A DNA stretch of 15,481 bases from Fibrobacter sp. (GCA_017520105.1 JAFWRL010000041.1:1-15481), one strand, 5' to 3'. Positions 1 to 6,886 are shown, counted from the stretch's first letter. Translations and numbers: made by a program. The notes: generated from the letters alone by a model not told the origin.

Positions 1-435
1 GTGACGCAGTCCTTCTTCAAGGAATACCAGCCGTACAAAGGCGAAATCCCGGCTCGTATCAACGGTGTGCTCATCGCAAAAGAACCGGGCGAAGCCGCAA
101 GCTATGCGCTTTCTAACCTGGAAGACCGTGGCTACCTCATCATTGGTCCGGGTGCCGAAGTTTATCCGGGCATGATTGTGGGCGAACACAACCGCGACGT
201 CGATATCACCGTGAACGTCACGAAGGGCAAGCACCTTACCAACATGCGTTCCAAATCTGCTGACGACATGATTCAGCTCACGCCGTACCGCCGCATGACT
301 CTGGAAGAATGCGTCACCTTCATTAACGAAGACGAATGCATCGAAGTCACACCGGAAGTGTTGCGCCTCCGCAAGAACGAACTTGACCCAATCAAGCGTA
401 AGCAACTCTCCAAGCGCCCGGCGGAAGAAGAGTAG
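1..435 (+). CDS. typA: TypA/BipA ribosome-associated GTPase, C-terminal part (5' end outside window)
   Basis: This is the last 144 residues of a TypA/BipA translational GTPase, which binds the ribosome and affects ribosome assembly and stress adaptation. The GTPase and EF-G-like domains lie upstream of the window. What is visible matches the family's C-terminal domain: an opening YKGEIPARINGVLIA segment, then SNLEDRGYLIIGPGAEVYPGMIVGEH (residues about 39-63), LTNMRSKSADD, LTPYRRMTLEECVTFI and the ending ITE-like block VTPEVLRLRKNEL. The GTG at base 1 is an internal Val codon and not a start, because the family needs several hundred residues before it. The tail ends in a short acidic stretch. 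A strong terminator follows about 30 bases downstream, so typA is the last gene of its transcript. Confidence is high from the string of family motifs. Confidence 0.95.
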   Translation: MTQSFFKEYQPYKGEIPARINGVLIAKEPGEAASYALSNLEDRGYLIIGPGAEVYPGMIVGEHNRDVDITVNVTKGKHLTNMRSKSADDMIQLTPYRRMTLEECVTFINEDECIEVTPEVLRLRKNELDPIKRKQLSKRPAEEE

Positions 436-465
436 AAGATCCTATCTAACGAAGATCTTAAACAG

Positions 466-497
466 AAGAAGGCTCCTCAGGGGGCCTTCTTTATTTT
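466..497 (+). terminator. Rho-independent terminator of typA
   Basis: An 11-bp stem (466-476 with 481-491, one G-T wobble) closes on the four-base loop TCAG. A T-rich tract follows. It starts 30 bases after the typA stop codon. Confidence 0.88.
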
Positions 498-552
498 ATA
501 TAGAATTTTCGTAATTTTGGCCAAATTTTTGGCACGAGCCATACCTGATTCA

Positions 553-583
553 AAAAATCCCGACCTTTTCGATCGGGATTTTT
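553..583 (-). terminator. Terminator after thiD, likely bidirectional
   Basis: A perfect 11-bp stem (553-563 with 573-583) has a 9-base loop. On the minus strand it starts five bases after the thiD stop and ends in a run of T. On the plus strand it also ends in T, so it can back up the typA terminator. Two terminators between these convergent genes separate their transcripts. Confidence 0.82.
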
Positions 584-588
584 AAAAC

Positions 589-1341
589 TCAAAAATCTTT
601 CGCGAGGCGCCCGTCCCCGCTTTGCAATAGCTCGGTGAGGTAATCCTTCGCAATCTGGCAAGATTCCGGGAGCGAATGCCCAAGAGCCAAGTTTGCGAGA
701 ATAGCAGACGAAAGATGGCAACCCGTTCCGTGCTTTCCGTGACCGGGCAAGCGAGGGCTTGAAAATTTATACTGGTTTCCTTCCCTGTCCCAGAGAATAT
801 CGACAGCTTCTTTACCTCTGGAATGTCCGCCTTTCAAAAGTAGCGCAAAATCCTTCCCGAGTTCAATCGTCCCGCGCGAGGCAGCAAGCCCAAGCCCCAA
901 GAATCCAAATTCGTCATGATTCGGCGTCACCAAGTCAATTTGTTTCATCACTGGCATGAACTTGTCCTGTTCGGCGGCACGCAAAAAATGGAATCCCGCC
1001 GAGGCACTCGCAATCGGATCCCAAATAATAAAGGCATCCGGAGATTTTTCCCGCACAAATTCGACAATCCGTTTGAGGACTTTCGCTTTTTCTACAAGCC
1101 CTATTTTCACATACTTAAACGTGCGTTTTTTAAACAATGTTTCAAGTTGTGCCTCGATACGTTCCCAGATAATCCAACCGGGAGCAACGAATTCGTCTTC
1201 GTTCTGCTGCGTGAGCGCTGTACAGACGGACTCGCAATAGACTCCAAAATGCGCCATTGCCTTGACATCGGCCAGGATGCCCGCCCCGGCAGAACCGTCA
1301 AAACCGGCTATCGTCAATGCAAAATTCATTTTCTCGGACAT
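589..1341 (-). CDS. thiD: Hydroxymethylpyrimidine/phosphomethylpyrimidine kinase
   Basis: This ribokinase-family enzyme phosphorylates HMP and HMP-P in the pyrimidine branch of thiamine diphosphate synthesis, in the cytoplasm. Numbering from the start chosen here, it shows the ThiD N-terminal block ALTIAGFDGSAGAGILADVKA (residues 8-28). Further on are WDPI (107-110), TPNHDE (139-144), LLKGGH (168-173) and the anion-hole signature HGTGCHLSSAI (204-214). Length is about 250 residues, slightly short for the family. An in-frame ATG at 1386 would add 15 residues (MEFIAYHDFFIIGCL) without family similarity and would overlap the upstream gene. I therefore prefer ATG 1341, with ATG 1329 as another option. 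It lies 22 bases after the MgtC/DUF4010 gene on the same strand, so co-transcription is likely. No other thi gene is visible. A pyridoxal-kinase activity, known for some ThiD proteins, cannot be excluded. Confidence 0.88.
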   Translation of the reverse strand: MSEKMNFALTIAGFDGSAGAGILADVKAMAHFGVYCESVCTALTQQNEDEFVAPGWIIWERIEAQLETLFKKRTFKYVKIGLVEKAKVLKRIVEFVREKSPDAFIIWDPIASASAGFHFLRAAEQDKFMPVMKQIDLVTPNHDEFGFLGLGLAASRGTIELGKDFALLLKGGHSRGKEAVDILWDREGNQYKFSSPRLPGHGKHGTGCHLSSAILANLALGHSLPESCQIAKDYLTELLQSGDGRLAKDF

Positions 1342-1363
1342 AAGACACCCAATGATAAAAAAA

Positions 1364-2647
1364 TCATGATATGCTATAAATTCCAATCATCACAATAGTC
1401 ACTCCGCAAATGAGCGCCACCGCCGGTATAATAGGACGCCGCATCGATTTCGCCCCGAGGAAATACACGATCCCGCCCTTCGTCACCGTATTCGCAAGGC
1501 TAGCGAACAAAAGTGCCAAAATCAAATTTTGATTTTCGAGAGTCGCCTTGCGACACATGTCGATGAGCGAAAACGCCACAGCATCCATCTCCGCGGCACC
1601 GCCCAAAAAGCTACATGCAATAAGCGCCCCGGAACCGAAATACACACGTGCCGCATTCGCCAAGAACATCACGATGGTGAAAATCAGACCAAACTTGACC
1701 GCAGGCAAGAGCTTGAACGGGTTGTTGAAATCGGTCGTTTTCTGAACATGGTTGTTGGACTCGCGCATTTTAAGATAAGCTGCATAGCCAAGCCCAGGAA
1801 TCACGGGCACCAAGAGAGGTGCCAACAGCGGAAGCGCAAGTGAAGGCACAAGGAACACGCAAATCAGGTACAAGCGGACGTACATCACGGCCCAGCTGAG
1901 CACGATACCCACCGTAAAATCAGACGCATACTGTTCGTTATCGCAACTGCGGCCAGCCAAGTTGAGCGTAAGCGCAGTACTGCTCGCAAGCCCTCCCAAA
2001 AGTCCCGTGAGCCAAATGCCCTTTCCCGGCCCGACAAGTTTGATGAGAACGTAGCCCACAAAGCCGATGCCACTGATGAACACCACGAAAAGCCAAATCG
2101 TATGCGGATTCAGAACCTCCAGCCCCGTAGGCCCAAAAGCCTTGTTCGGCAAGAACGGCAAAATCATAAGGGAAATCACCGCAAACTTGACCGTCGCTAT
2201 GATATCCTCGGTCGAAATCTTTTTTGCAAAGTCATGCAACTGCCGCTTGACAGCCAAAAGCCACAAGAGCACAATCATGAGGATGCACGCTTCCAAAAGC
2301 CGGTTGAGCCAGCAAAGCGCACCCAAAAAATAAATCATGATAAGCGCTGCACTCGTCGTGACCCCCGCAGGCCCGCCATTTCCGCGATTCGAAAGACCAT
2401 ACGCAATGTGGCTTGCCACAAGCAAAAGTCCGACAATGACAAGACCTACAACAAAGGGAACAATGGAACCCATCAAGTCGCCCAAATAGCAAGACAAGGC
2501 GCCACAAAGGCTCACAATCGAAAACGAGCAAAGCCCGGCCGGATGTCTGGAATTGTTCTGCGAATACGAATTTTCACGCTGCATACCGATAATGAAGCCG
2601 ATACCCAGCGCTGCCGCAAGCTTATAGAAGATGTTGAATTCTATCAT
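1364..2647 (-). CDS. MgtC/SapB family membrane protein with DUF4010 domain
   Basis: This is a polytopic inner-membrane protein of 427 residues. The N-terminal MgtC/SapB-like half has the family start ALGIGFIIGMQRE (residues 13-25), in which Gly, Arg and Glu recur across the family. The second half is a DUF4010 domain (about 180-395) with the recognisable block IWLFVVFISGIGFVGYVLIKLVG (184-206) and TGLLGGLASSTALTLNLA (214-231). I count roughly ten to twelve hydrophobic segments. The biochemical function of MgtC-DUF4010 proteins is not established. MgtC itself is linked to growth in low magnesium and to regulation of ATP synthase in pathogens, but this two-domain form is widespread in free-living bacteria and should not be called a virulence factor. 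It comes first in a likely two-gene transcript with thiD. No convincing Shine-Dalgarno sequence precedes the ATG. Confidence 0.88.
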   Translation of the reverse strand: MIEFNIFYKLAAALGIGFIIGMQRENSYSQNNSRHPAGLCSFSIVSLCGALSCYLGDLMGSIVPFVVGLVIVGLLLVASHIAYGLSNRGNGGPAGVTTSAALIMIYFLGALCWLNRLLEACILMIVLLWLLAVKRQLHDFAKKISTEDIIATVKFAVISLMILPFLPNKAFGPTGLEVLNPHTIWLFVVFISGIGFVGYVLIKLVGPGKGIWLTGLLGGLASSTALTLNLAGRSCDNEQYASDFTVGIVLSWAVMYVRLYLICVFLVPSLALPLLAPLLVPVIPGLGYAAYLKMRESNNHVQKTTDFNNPFKLLPAVKFGLIFTIVMFLANAARVYFGSGALIACSFLGGAAEMDAVAFSLIDMCRKATLENQNLILALLFASLANTVTKGGIVYFLGAKSMRRPIIPAVALICGVTIVMIGIYSIS

Positions 2648-3057
2648 AATTCAAAATCTATACAAAAAAACGGTCATGAGTTATTAGTTTTTAAAATTGT
2701 CATTCTCGACTGAGCAGCACCGCGAAGGAGGGAATCCATACATTATATTACGAAAAAATATGGATGGGGCAAGCCCCAACCTCTTCGGCTCGGTTATGCC
2801 CATGCAAGCATGGTCGCAACATTGACGCTTCGCGTCTTGCTAAACGGCTCAGCCATATTTGTGCAAGCACAACTGCGGCATTCGCCTTGGGGCATACTCG
2901 CCTTTTGAGGTTGTCTTCGTCACTACGTTCCTCAGGATGACGGGATGACAGGCTCCAAGATGACAGCACCAATGATGACGGGTCGAGGATGACAGTGGCT
3001 GCGTCATGGCGGACTAAGGTCACTGAGCCTGCCGAAGTGCCGCCATCTGTAACAACA
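2648..3057. repeat. 410-bp gene-free mosaic of short palindromes and degenerate GATGAC repeats
   Basis: No credible gene lies here. From 2766 to 2870 there is a cluster of tiny palindromes with 2-3 base loops: GGGGC-AA-GCCCC (2766-2777), CATGC-AA-GCATG (2801-2812), GACGC-TTC-GCGTC (2824-2836) and GTGC-AA-GCAC (2861-2870). From 2936 to 2993 the word GATGAC occurs five times, at 2936, 2944, 2959, 2974 and 2988; the last four are spaced 14-15 bases apart. A 7-bp inverted repeat (3006-3012 with 3040-3046) encloses 27 bases just beyond the stop of the diguanylate cyclase gene. The block looks like accumulated dispersed intergenic repeats. The 95 bases before the MgtC/DUF4010 start (2648-2742) are A/T-rich and probably contain its promoter. 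Confidence 0.6.
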
Positions 3058-4752
3058 CTATGCTGGTTTTTGCTGCTTACTGGCGAGTTTCATGGCGTAC
3101 ATGTTCGCATCGGCCATACGATAAACGTCCATGGCGGTCACAGCATCGCCCCGACGGCGCACGGAATAACCGTATGCGACATTCAGCGTCATCGGGAGCT
3201 TGACCTCTTTTTCCAAAAGGACCATCGTTTTTAAGGCCGTACTGAGGTCCGAGAGATGCTCGGCGCGGACAATCGCCACAAATTCGTCGCCCCCCATGCG
3301 GATGGTCGTCCCAATTCCGTTGAACGCCGTCTTGAAAACGTCGGCGAAGGTGCACAGGAGCTTGTCGCCCATAGTATGCCCAAAGTGGTCGTTCACCATC
3401 TTGAGCCCGTTCACGTCGATACTCACAATGGCGTAATCGCTGTCATCGCGGTTGAGGACTTCGAAAATATGTTCGCACTTTGCACGGTTGTAAATACCGG
3501 TCAAAGCATCCCTAAAAGCTATCTGGCGAAGGACTTCCTTTTCGGTCTTGTCCATCAATTCTTCGTACATATAGACAAGGTAGCCCACCATCAAGAGCAA
3601 GATGAAAAGAAGCGTCCCGACAGGCAAACACGTCGATTCCATAAACGGTTTGTCCAACCCAAAGATGTTCTGGATGTTGTAACGGAACAAGTCCGCAATG
3701 GCAAAGAGGACAAAGACAACCGTCCCAGACGCCAAAATCTTTTCTTGCAACCCGGCACCACGGTCGTAAAGCACGCGGAAAACAACCATGAACACAAACG
3801 AAACAAAGATATAGCAGTGGTAGGTCAGCAGGAATGTCGGATAATGGGCAACATCAGTCACATGCAAAATGGTCGTCACCACAAAGAACAAGGCACCAAA
3901 GGCCACAAGGCCTTTCAGCACATTCATCTTCCAGGTCGCAATCTTGCCAGAACGCATATTGACGATAAGGAGCCCGAACGGAATCGCCGCAAGATAGAGC
4001 GAAATGTACTCCAGCGTCGTATCCAAGGCGTAGTTTATGGAGAATATCTGGATACCCTTTGCATAATTGAGCGTCCAAAGCCCCATCAAAGTCGCAAAAA
4101 GGCCTATCAAGCTAAGACGGTAGTACGCCCTGTCGAAACCGACTGCACAGCAACCCGTAATAAAAGCTATCATCCCAAAGAACATCAGAAAGATGCCTAT
4201 CGTGATCGATGCGGAATTGTTCGCATAATAGTCCGTCATGCTGCTGGAACGCAACAGTTCTATAGACGTCAGAGATTTTGCGGCCGCTTTTTCCGTTACG
4301 ACAGTCACCACGCGAATCGTATGGTTGTTCAAGTGCTCCGGCATATTCACGAGATGAATTCCGCTGCCGACAAGCTTTCCCTCCTTGAAACGGCCAAAAC
4401 CGTAGCGATAATAGCAGATGCTATCTACGTAAACGGCGACAGCGACATGATAGGCATGGAAACGAAGCGTCGTAGGCAACGGAATCGATTCGGCATCCTT
4501 CATGTTCCGTTCATAAATGATGGTATCGCCCGGTTGAACATTCGAAGGAACCCGGAATTCCGATATGCGGTCTATTGCAGGGAGATGGACATCCGAGAAA
4601 GAAACGGACCACCCATCGCTGAGCCTTATCACAAGGTCAATCGTGTCATGCCGGCACATCCCGTTAAAGCTGACTACTAATAACGTGACGATGACAGCGG
4701 CAAGAGTCGCGATGAGAACTTTAAGAAGTTTCTTTCCCTTTTTCAAAAGCAT
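3058..4752 (-). CDS. Membrane diguanylate cyclase with periplasmic sensor region and GGDEF domain
   Basis: The protein has 564 residues and probably makes the second messenger c-di-GMP from two GTP at the inner membrane. In order: an N-terminal membrane helix (about 11-28), a periplasmic region of about 150 residues (30-178), about seven hydrophobic segments (about 180-395), a short linker, and a C-terminal GGDEF domain (about 410-560). The overall plan resembles 7TM-DISM sensors. The GGDEF domain has FRDALTGIYNR (413-423), SIDVNGLKMVNDHFGHTMGD with metal- and substrate-site residues (444-463), and an intact catalytic loop MGGDEF (486-491). The inhibitory I-site RxxD, normally five residues before GGDEF, reads NGIG (478-481), so classical product inhibition should be absent. 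No EAL or HD-GYP domain is present. The gene follows folA by 43 bases on the same strand, with a TATTAT/TATATG box just before the ATG that could be its own promoter. The ligand is unknown. Confidence 0.92.
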   Translation of the reverse strand: MLLKKGKKLLKVLIATLAAVIVTLLVVSFNGMCRHDTIDLVIRLSDGWSVSFSDVHLPAIDRISEFRVPSNVQPGDTIIYERNMKDAESIPLPTTLRFHAYHVAVAVYVDSICYYRYGFGRFKEGKLVGSGIHLVNMPEHLNNHTIRVVTVVTEKAAAKSLTSIELLRSSSMTDYYANNSASITIGIFLMFFGMIAFITGCCAVGFDRAYYRLSLIGLFATLMGLWTLNYAKGIQIFSINYALDTTLEYISLYLAAIPFGLLIVNMRSGKIATWKMNVLKGLVAFGALFFVVTTILHVTDVAHYPTFLLTYHCYIFVSFVFMVVFRVLYDRGAGLQEKILASGTVVFVLFAIADLFRYNIQNIFGLDKPFMESTCLPVGTLLFILLLMVGYLVYMYEELMDKTEKEVLRQIAFRDALTGIYNRAKCEHIFEVLNRDDSDYAIVSIDVNGLKMVNDHFGHTMGDKLLCTFADVFKTAFNGIGTTIRMGGDEFVAIVRAEHLSDLSTALKTMVLLEKEVKLPMTLNVAYGYSVRRRGDAVTAMDVYRMADANMYAMKLASKQQKPA

Positions 4753-4795
4753 CTATCATATAATAAGTAATTCTAGGCAGAATAGAAACTTATTT

Positions 4796-5281
4796 TTATC
4801 GTACCCAAACCTCAAAAGCCGTCGGAAAATCGTTTTTTTCGTCCGAAGGGAACGATTCTTCACTTATTTTTTGGAACCCAGCCCCCCATTCGGGGAAATA
4901 AACGTCCCCATCCACTTGAGCCAAGACCTTTGTCAGGTAGAGTTTATTGACAAGCGGCATGGCTTCGCGATAGACGGCGGCACCGCCAATAATGAAGCAT
5001 TCGGTCTCGCCAGCGGCACGGGCAGCCTCGATGGCCTCTCCAAGCGAGGAGCAGACAACGCAACCGGGGGCCAGGAAGTCCTTGTTACGGGTCAGCACGT
5101 AGTTTACGCGGTTCGGGAGCGGGCGTCCGATATCCTCGTAGTTCTTGCGCCCAAGGATGATGGCATGTCCCGTCGTGATGGCCTTGAAGCGCTTGAGGTC
5201 CTGCGAAAGGTGCCACGGCAAGTGCCCGTCGCGCCCGATGACATTGTTTTCAGAAACAGCTACAATTGCGGAAATAAGCAT
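4796..5281 (-). CDS. folA: Dihydrofolate reductase
   Basis: This cytoplasmic enzyme reduces dihydrofolate to tetrahydrofolate with NADPH and is the target of trimethoprim-like drugs. The 161 residues match the usual bacterial length. The N-terminal ISAIVAVSENNVIGRDGHLPWHL (3-25) is followed by the proton-donor Asp28 in LSQDLKRFK. The NADPH-binding blocks are AIILGRKNYEDIGRPLPNRVNYVLTR (about 40-65) and ECFIIGGAAVYREAMP (93-108), followed by KLYLTKV and DVYFPEW. The start is fixed because MLISAIVAV begins exactly where the family begins. No Shine-Dalgarno sequence is visible. Three bases upstream of the ATG a perfect heptanucleotide array begins (5285-5326), so the mRNA leader is largely repeat sequence. 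rlmH lies upstream and the diguanylate cyclase downstream on the same strand. Confidence 0.97.
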   Translation of the reverse strand: MLISAIVAVSENNVIGRDGHLPWHLSQDLKRFKAITTGHAIILGRKNYEDIGRPLPNRVNYVLTRNKDFLAPGCVVCSSLGEAIEAARAAGETECFIIGGAAVYREAMPLVNKLYLTKVLAQVDGDVYFPEWGAGFQKISEESFPSDEKNDFPTAFEVWVR

Positions 5282-5284
5282 TTT

Positions 5285-5326
5285 TAGTTACTAGTTAATA
5301 GTTAGTAGTTACTAGTGAATCTAGAA
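5285..5326. repeat. Heptanucleotide tandem array upstream of folA
   Basis: Six units in exact 7-bp phase run from 5285: TAGTTAC, TAGTTAA, TAGTTAG, TAGTTAC, TAGTGAA and a divergent TCTAGAA. Degenerate copies continue to about 5350. The array starts three bases from the folA start codon. The 23 bases at 5280-5302 recur exactly at 8196-8218. Confidence 0.85.
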
Positions 5327-5348
5327 AAAACTTTCTAGTAACTTGTAA

Positions 5349-5398
5349 CTCAGGACTCAAAACTGCTGCAAAGCAGCCTCAGTAACTAGTAACTCAGA
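5349..5398 (-). repeat. Composite heptad-hairpin element between rlmH and folA
   Basis: On the minus strand, heptad-like GAGTTAC/TAGTTAC words lead into the hairpin GCTGC-TTT-GCAGC (5365-5377). Then come AGT, TTTGAGT and CCTGAG. The architecture matches the copies at 5870, 10525 and 11400, but the stem sequence is different. Confidence 0.6.
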
Positions 5399-5406
5399 AC
5401 TCGAAG

Positions 5407-5868
5407 CTACCTATGATGATACGGGTGGTTTTGCATGACCATCTGGACGCGGTAGAGCTGTTCAGCCGTGATAATCCGCGCATGGTCGTGGGTAAATGTC
5501 AACGGGGAAAGGCTCAAAAGCAAGTCGGCGGACTTCTTGAGGTTTTCGTCGATGCCGTACGCCGAACCGATTAAAAACACGATATTTCCAGGAAAACGGG
5601 CCTGTAACGTATCGGCTAGCTTCACCGTGTCCATGAGTTTGCCTTCTTCGGAGAGAATCACGCGGCGGTACTCGTTACGCGGGAATTTTTTCTCGAAAAG
5701 GGAGGCTTCCTGGGCGAGCGCCTGGGAGTGGTCGTCAATTTTGGATTCCTTGAGCTCAACAACTTCTAGCGGCATTGCCGAACCGCGCAAACGCTTCACG
5801 TACTTTTCGACTTCGTCCGCAATCAGCGGCGAACCAGCACGACCGAAAACAGCGAGAATCCATTTCAT
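5407..5868 (-). CDS. rlmH: 23S rRNA (pseudouridine-1915-N3)-methyltransferase RlmH
   Basis: This SPOUT-class methyltransferase uses S-adenosylmethionine to methylate pseudouridine 1915 in helix 69 of 23S rRNA, acting on assembled 70S ribosomes. At 153 residues it has the standard size. The SAM-binding trefoil-knot signature is FLIGSAYGID (98-107); the family usually has GG where this protein has GS. Next is LSLSPLTFTHDHARIITAEQLYR (118-140), the characteristic SPOUT block. The C-terminus NHPYHHR resembles the E. coli ending NHPYHRE, with one extra His. The N-terminus MKWILAVFGR fits the family, which supports the start at 5868. There is no Shine-Dalgarno sequence. The base next to the ATG already belongs to the composite repeat at 5870-5916, and the hairpin of that repeat would lie about 15 bases upstream of the start codon in the mRNA. 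Confidence 0.95.
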   Translation of the reverse strand: MKWILAVFGRAGSPLIADEVEKYVKRLRGSAMPLEVVELKESKIDDHSQALAQEASLFEKKFPRNEYRRVILSEEGKLMDTVKLADTLQARFPGNIVFLIGSAYGIDENLKKSADLLLSLSPLTFTHDHARIITAEQLYRVQMVMQNHPYHHR

Positions 5869-5869
5869 A

Positions 5870-5916
5870 GGGCTATGAGGTCGGGCCTACGGCCCTTTGA
5901 GGTATGAGCGATGAGC
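5870..5916 (+). repeat. Composite heptad-hairpin element beside the rlmH start
   Basis: Reading the plus strand: GGGCTATGAGGTC (5870-5882), the hairpin GGGCC-TAC-GGCCC (5883-5895), then the heptads TTTGAGG, TATGAGC and GATGAGC (5896-5916). It lies in the leader of rlmH, which is transcribed in the opposite direction. Confidence 0.7.
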
Positions 5917-5967
5917 AAATAAAACATCAAAAAACCTTTCTACATTTTCAAGGTGAACTTCAGCAAA

Positions 5968-6020
5968 CAACCTCACCCCCCAAAGGGAGCCCCATGGGCG
6001 ACCGAGCTCACACCCCATAG
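5968..6020 (-). repeat. Degenerate composite element after the phosphoesterase stop, inverted relative to 5870-5916
   Basis: On the minus strand, starting right after the stop codon, it reads CTATGGGGTGTGAG, then CTCGGTC, then a G/C palindromic core (GCCCATGGGGC), then CCC-TTT-GGG and GGGTGAGG. The order of words matches the composite element, with more drift. Together with the 5870-5916 copy it forms an inverted pair in this 152-base spacer. The bases between them (5917-5967) show nothing recognisable. Confidence 0.45.
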
Positions 6021-6749
6021 CTATCTTCCTACACTTAACCGGTCGATGAGGAACGAGGGCATTCCGGCCTTTTTCATGCGGTTCTGCGTCTCGCGGATGT
6101 CGTATTCCACACGGATAAGCCGCACGCACTTGGTCTCGGTATCCAGCAGGCACCAGCAGGCTCGCGGGTCGCGGTCGCGGGGCTGCCCCACGCTGCCGAC
6201 ATTCACCAGCAATCGTTCCGTATTGGCAATCACGTACTCGTATTCGTCGAGAATCTTCGGAATCGCCAGGGGACGGCTAGCAATGATGACCGGGCTATGC
6301 GTATGGCCGACAAAGCAGTAACGTTCCGAGAAATGGTCGAAAGCGTTCAGCGCATCTTCGAGGTCCGTCACATAGACCCAATCTGCCGGAGACAAAGGCG
6401 ATGCATGCACAAAACAGATATCGTTTTCTTCCTGGATGTACGGGAGAGAGCGGATATAGGCTACGGATTCCTTGGACAAATGCTTCTGTGTCCATTCGAC
6501 AGCCTGTTTCGCGTAAGGATTGAATCCAGAACTCGTTTCGTACTTGACTGCAACGCTATCGTGGTTTCCAATCAAGCAAATATCCATGTTCTCTTTGACC
6601 AAATCGACACACTCATCAGTATCGACACCATATCCCACAATATCACCAAGACATACTCTCCGTTCCACGCCATTATCACGCATAGACTGGAGAACAGCCT
6701 CAAATGCGGTAGCATTAGAATGGATATCAGAACAAATACCGTAAAGCAT
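6021..6749 (-). CDS. Calcineurin-like metallophosphoesterase
   Basis: A soluble phosphoesterase of 242 residues with a complete two-metal site. The motifs are SDIHSN (Asp8, His10), GDIVGYG (Asp36), GNHD (Asn62, His63, Asp64), FVHASP (His115) and GHTHSP (His149, His151). They are followed by NVGSVGQPRDRDPRACW (about 182-198), which is typical of YfcE/MJ0936-like phosphodiesterases. The substrate cannot be read from the sequence; phosphodiesters, nucleotides or nucleotide polyphosphates are all possible. The start is the first ATG, which leads straight into the first metal motif (MLYGICSDIHSN), so nothing further upstream is needed. No Shine-Dalgarno sequence is visible. It is the first gene of a minus-strand series continuing into rlmH after 152 bases, a gap filled with repeat elements. 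It is divergent from the slyD-like gene across 137 bases. Confidence 0.9.
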   Translation of the reverse strand: MLYGICSDIHSNATAFEAVLQSMRDNGVERRVCLGDIVGYGVDTDECVDLVKENMDICLIGNHDSVAVKYETSSGFNPYAKQAVEWTQKHLSKESVAYIRSLPYIQEENDICFVHASPLSPADWVYVTDLEDALNAFDHFSERYCFVGHTHSPVIIASRPLAIPKILDEYEYVIANTERLLVNVGSVGQPRDRDPRACWCLLDTETKCVRLIRVEYDIRETQNRMKKAGMPSFLIDRLSVGR

Positions 6750-6790
6750 GCTTGTAATTTAGAAAAACAATTTAATGTAAGTAGTTCTTT

Positions 6791-6811
6791 GACGCTCTTC
6801 GAGCGTCTTTT
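6791..6811 (+). other. Perfect 7-bp hairpin in the divergent promoter region
   Basis: GACGCTC (6791-6797), loop TTC, GAGCGTC (6801-6807), then TTTT. It looks like a terminator on the plus strand, but no gene precedes it on that strand. It lies about 40 bases upstream of the phosphoesterase start and 80 bases upstream of the slyD-like start. It could belong to the same population of small hairpins as those in the other spacers. The rest of the spacer (6750-6886) contains TAAATTTG at 6872-6879, which fits the Bacteroidota-type -7 box TAnnTTTG but lies only eight bases from the ATG at 6887. Confidence 0.45.
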
Positions 6812-6886
6812 ACTCGGCTCAAAAATGAACCTGCAAGCAGTTTCACTTCACTCGCCTTACGTAAAAGTTACTAAATTTGGGCACGT

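Noticed and set aside
1..3. GTG as a start codon for the first gene
   Set aside because: Similarity to TypA is already in mid-domain at this point, so the GTG is an internal Val codon of a gene that begins upstream.
1342..1386. ATG at 1386 as the thiD start
   Set aside because: It adds 15 residues without family similarity and overlaps the MgtC/DUF4010 coding sequence. The ATG at 1341 fits the family N-terminus.
1364..2647. Virulence factor MgtC
   Set aside because: Only the N-terminal half is MgtC-like. The DUF4010 fusion is common in environmental bacteria, and no magnesium-response leader or pathogenicity context is visible.
2748..3023. Minus-strand open frame of 91 codons in the repeat-rich spacer
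   Set aside because: The translation (with SRHPEERSDE) is the kind produced by dispersed intergenic repeats, and it crosses several palindromes. No start signal or domain is visible.
3256..4680. Long plus-strand open frame of 474 codons
   Set aside because: It is antisense to the diguanylate cyclase gene, whose GGDEF domain and membrane helices are unmistakable. The antisense product is rich in His, Arg and Lys, with no domain or ribosome-binding site.
4753..4795. Terminator between folA and the cyclase gene
   Set aside because: A weak interrupted pairing is possible on the minus strand, but it has a bulge and no T tract.
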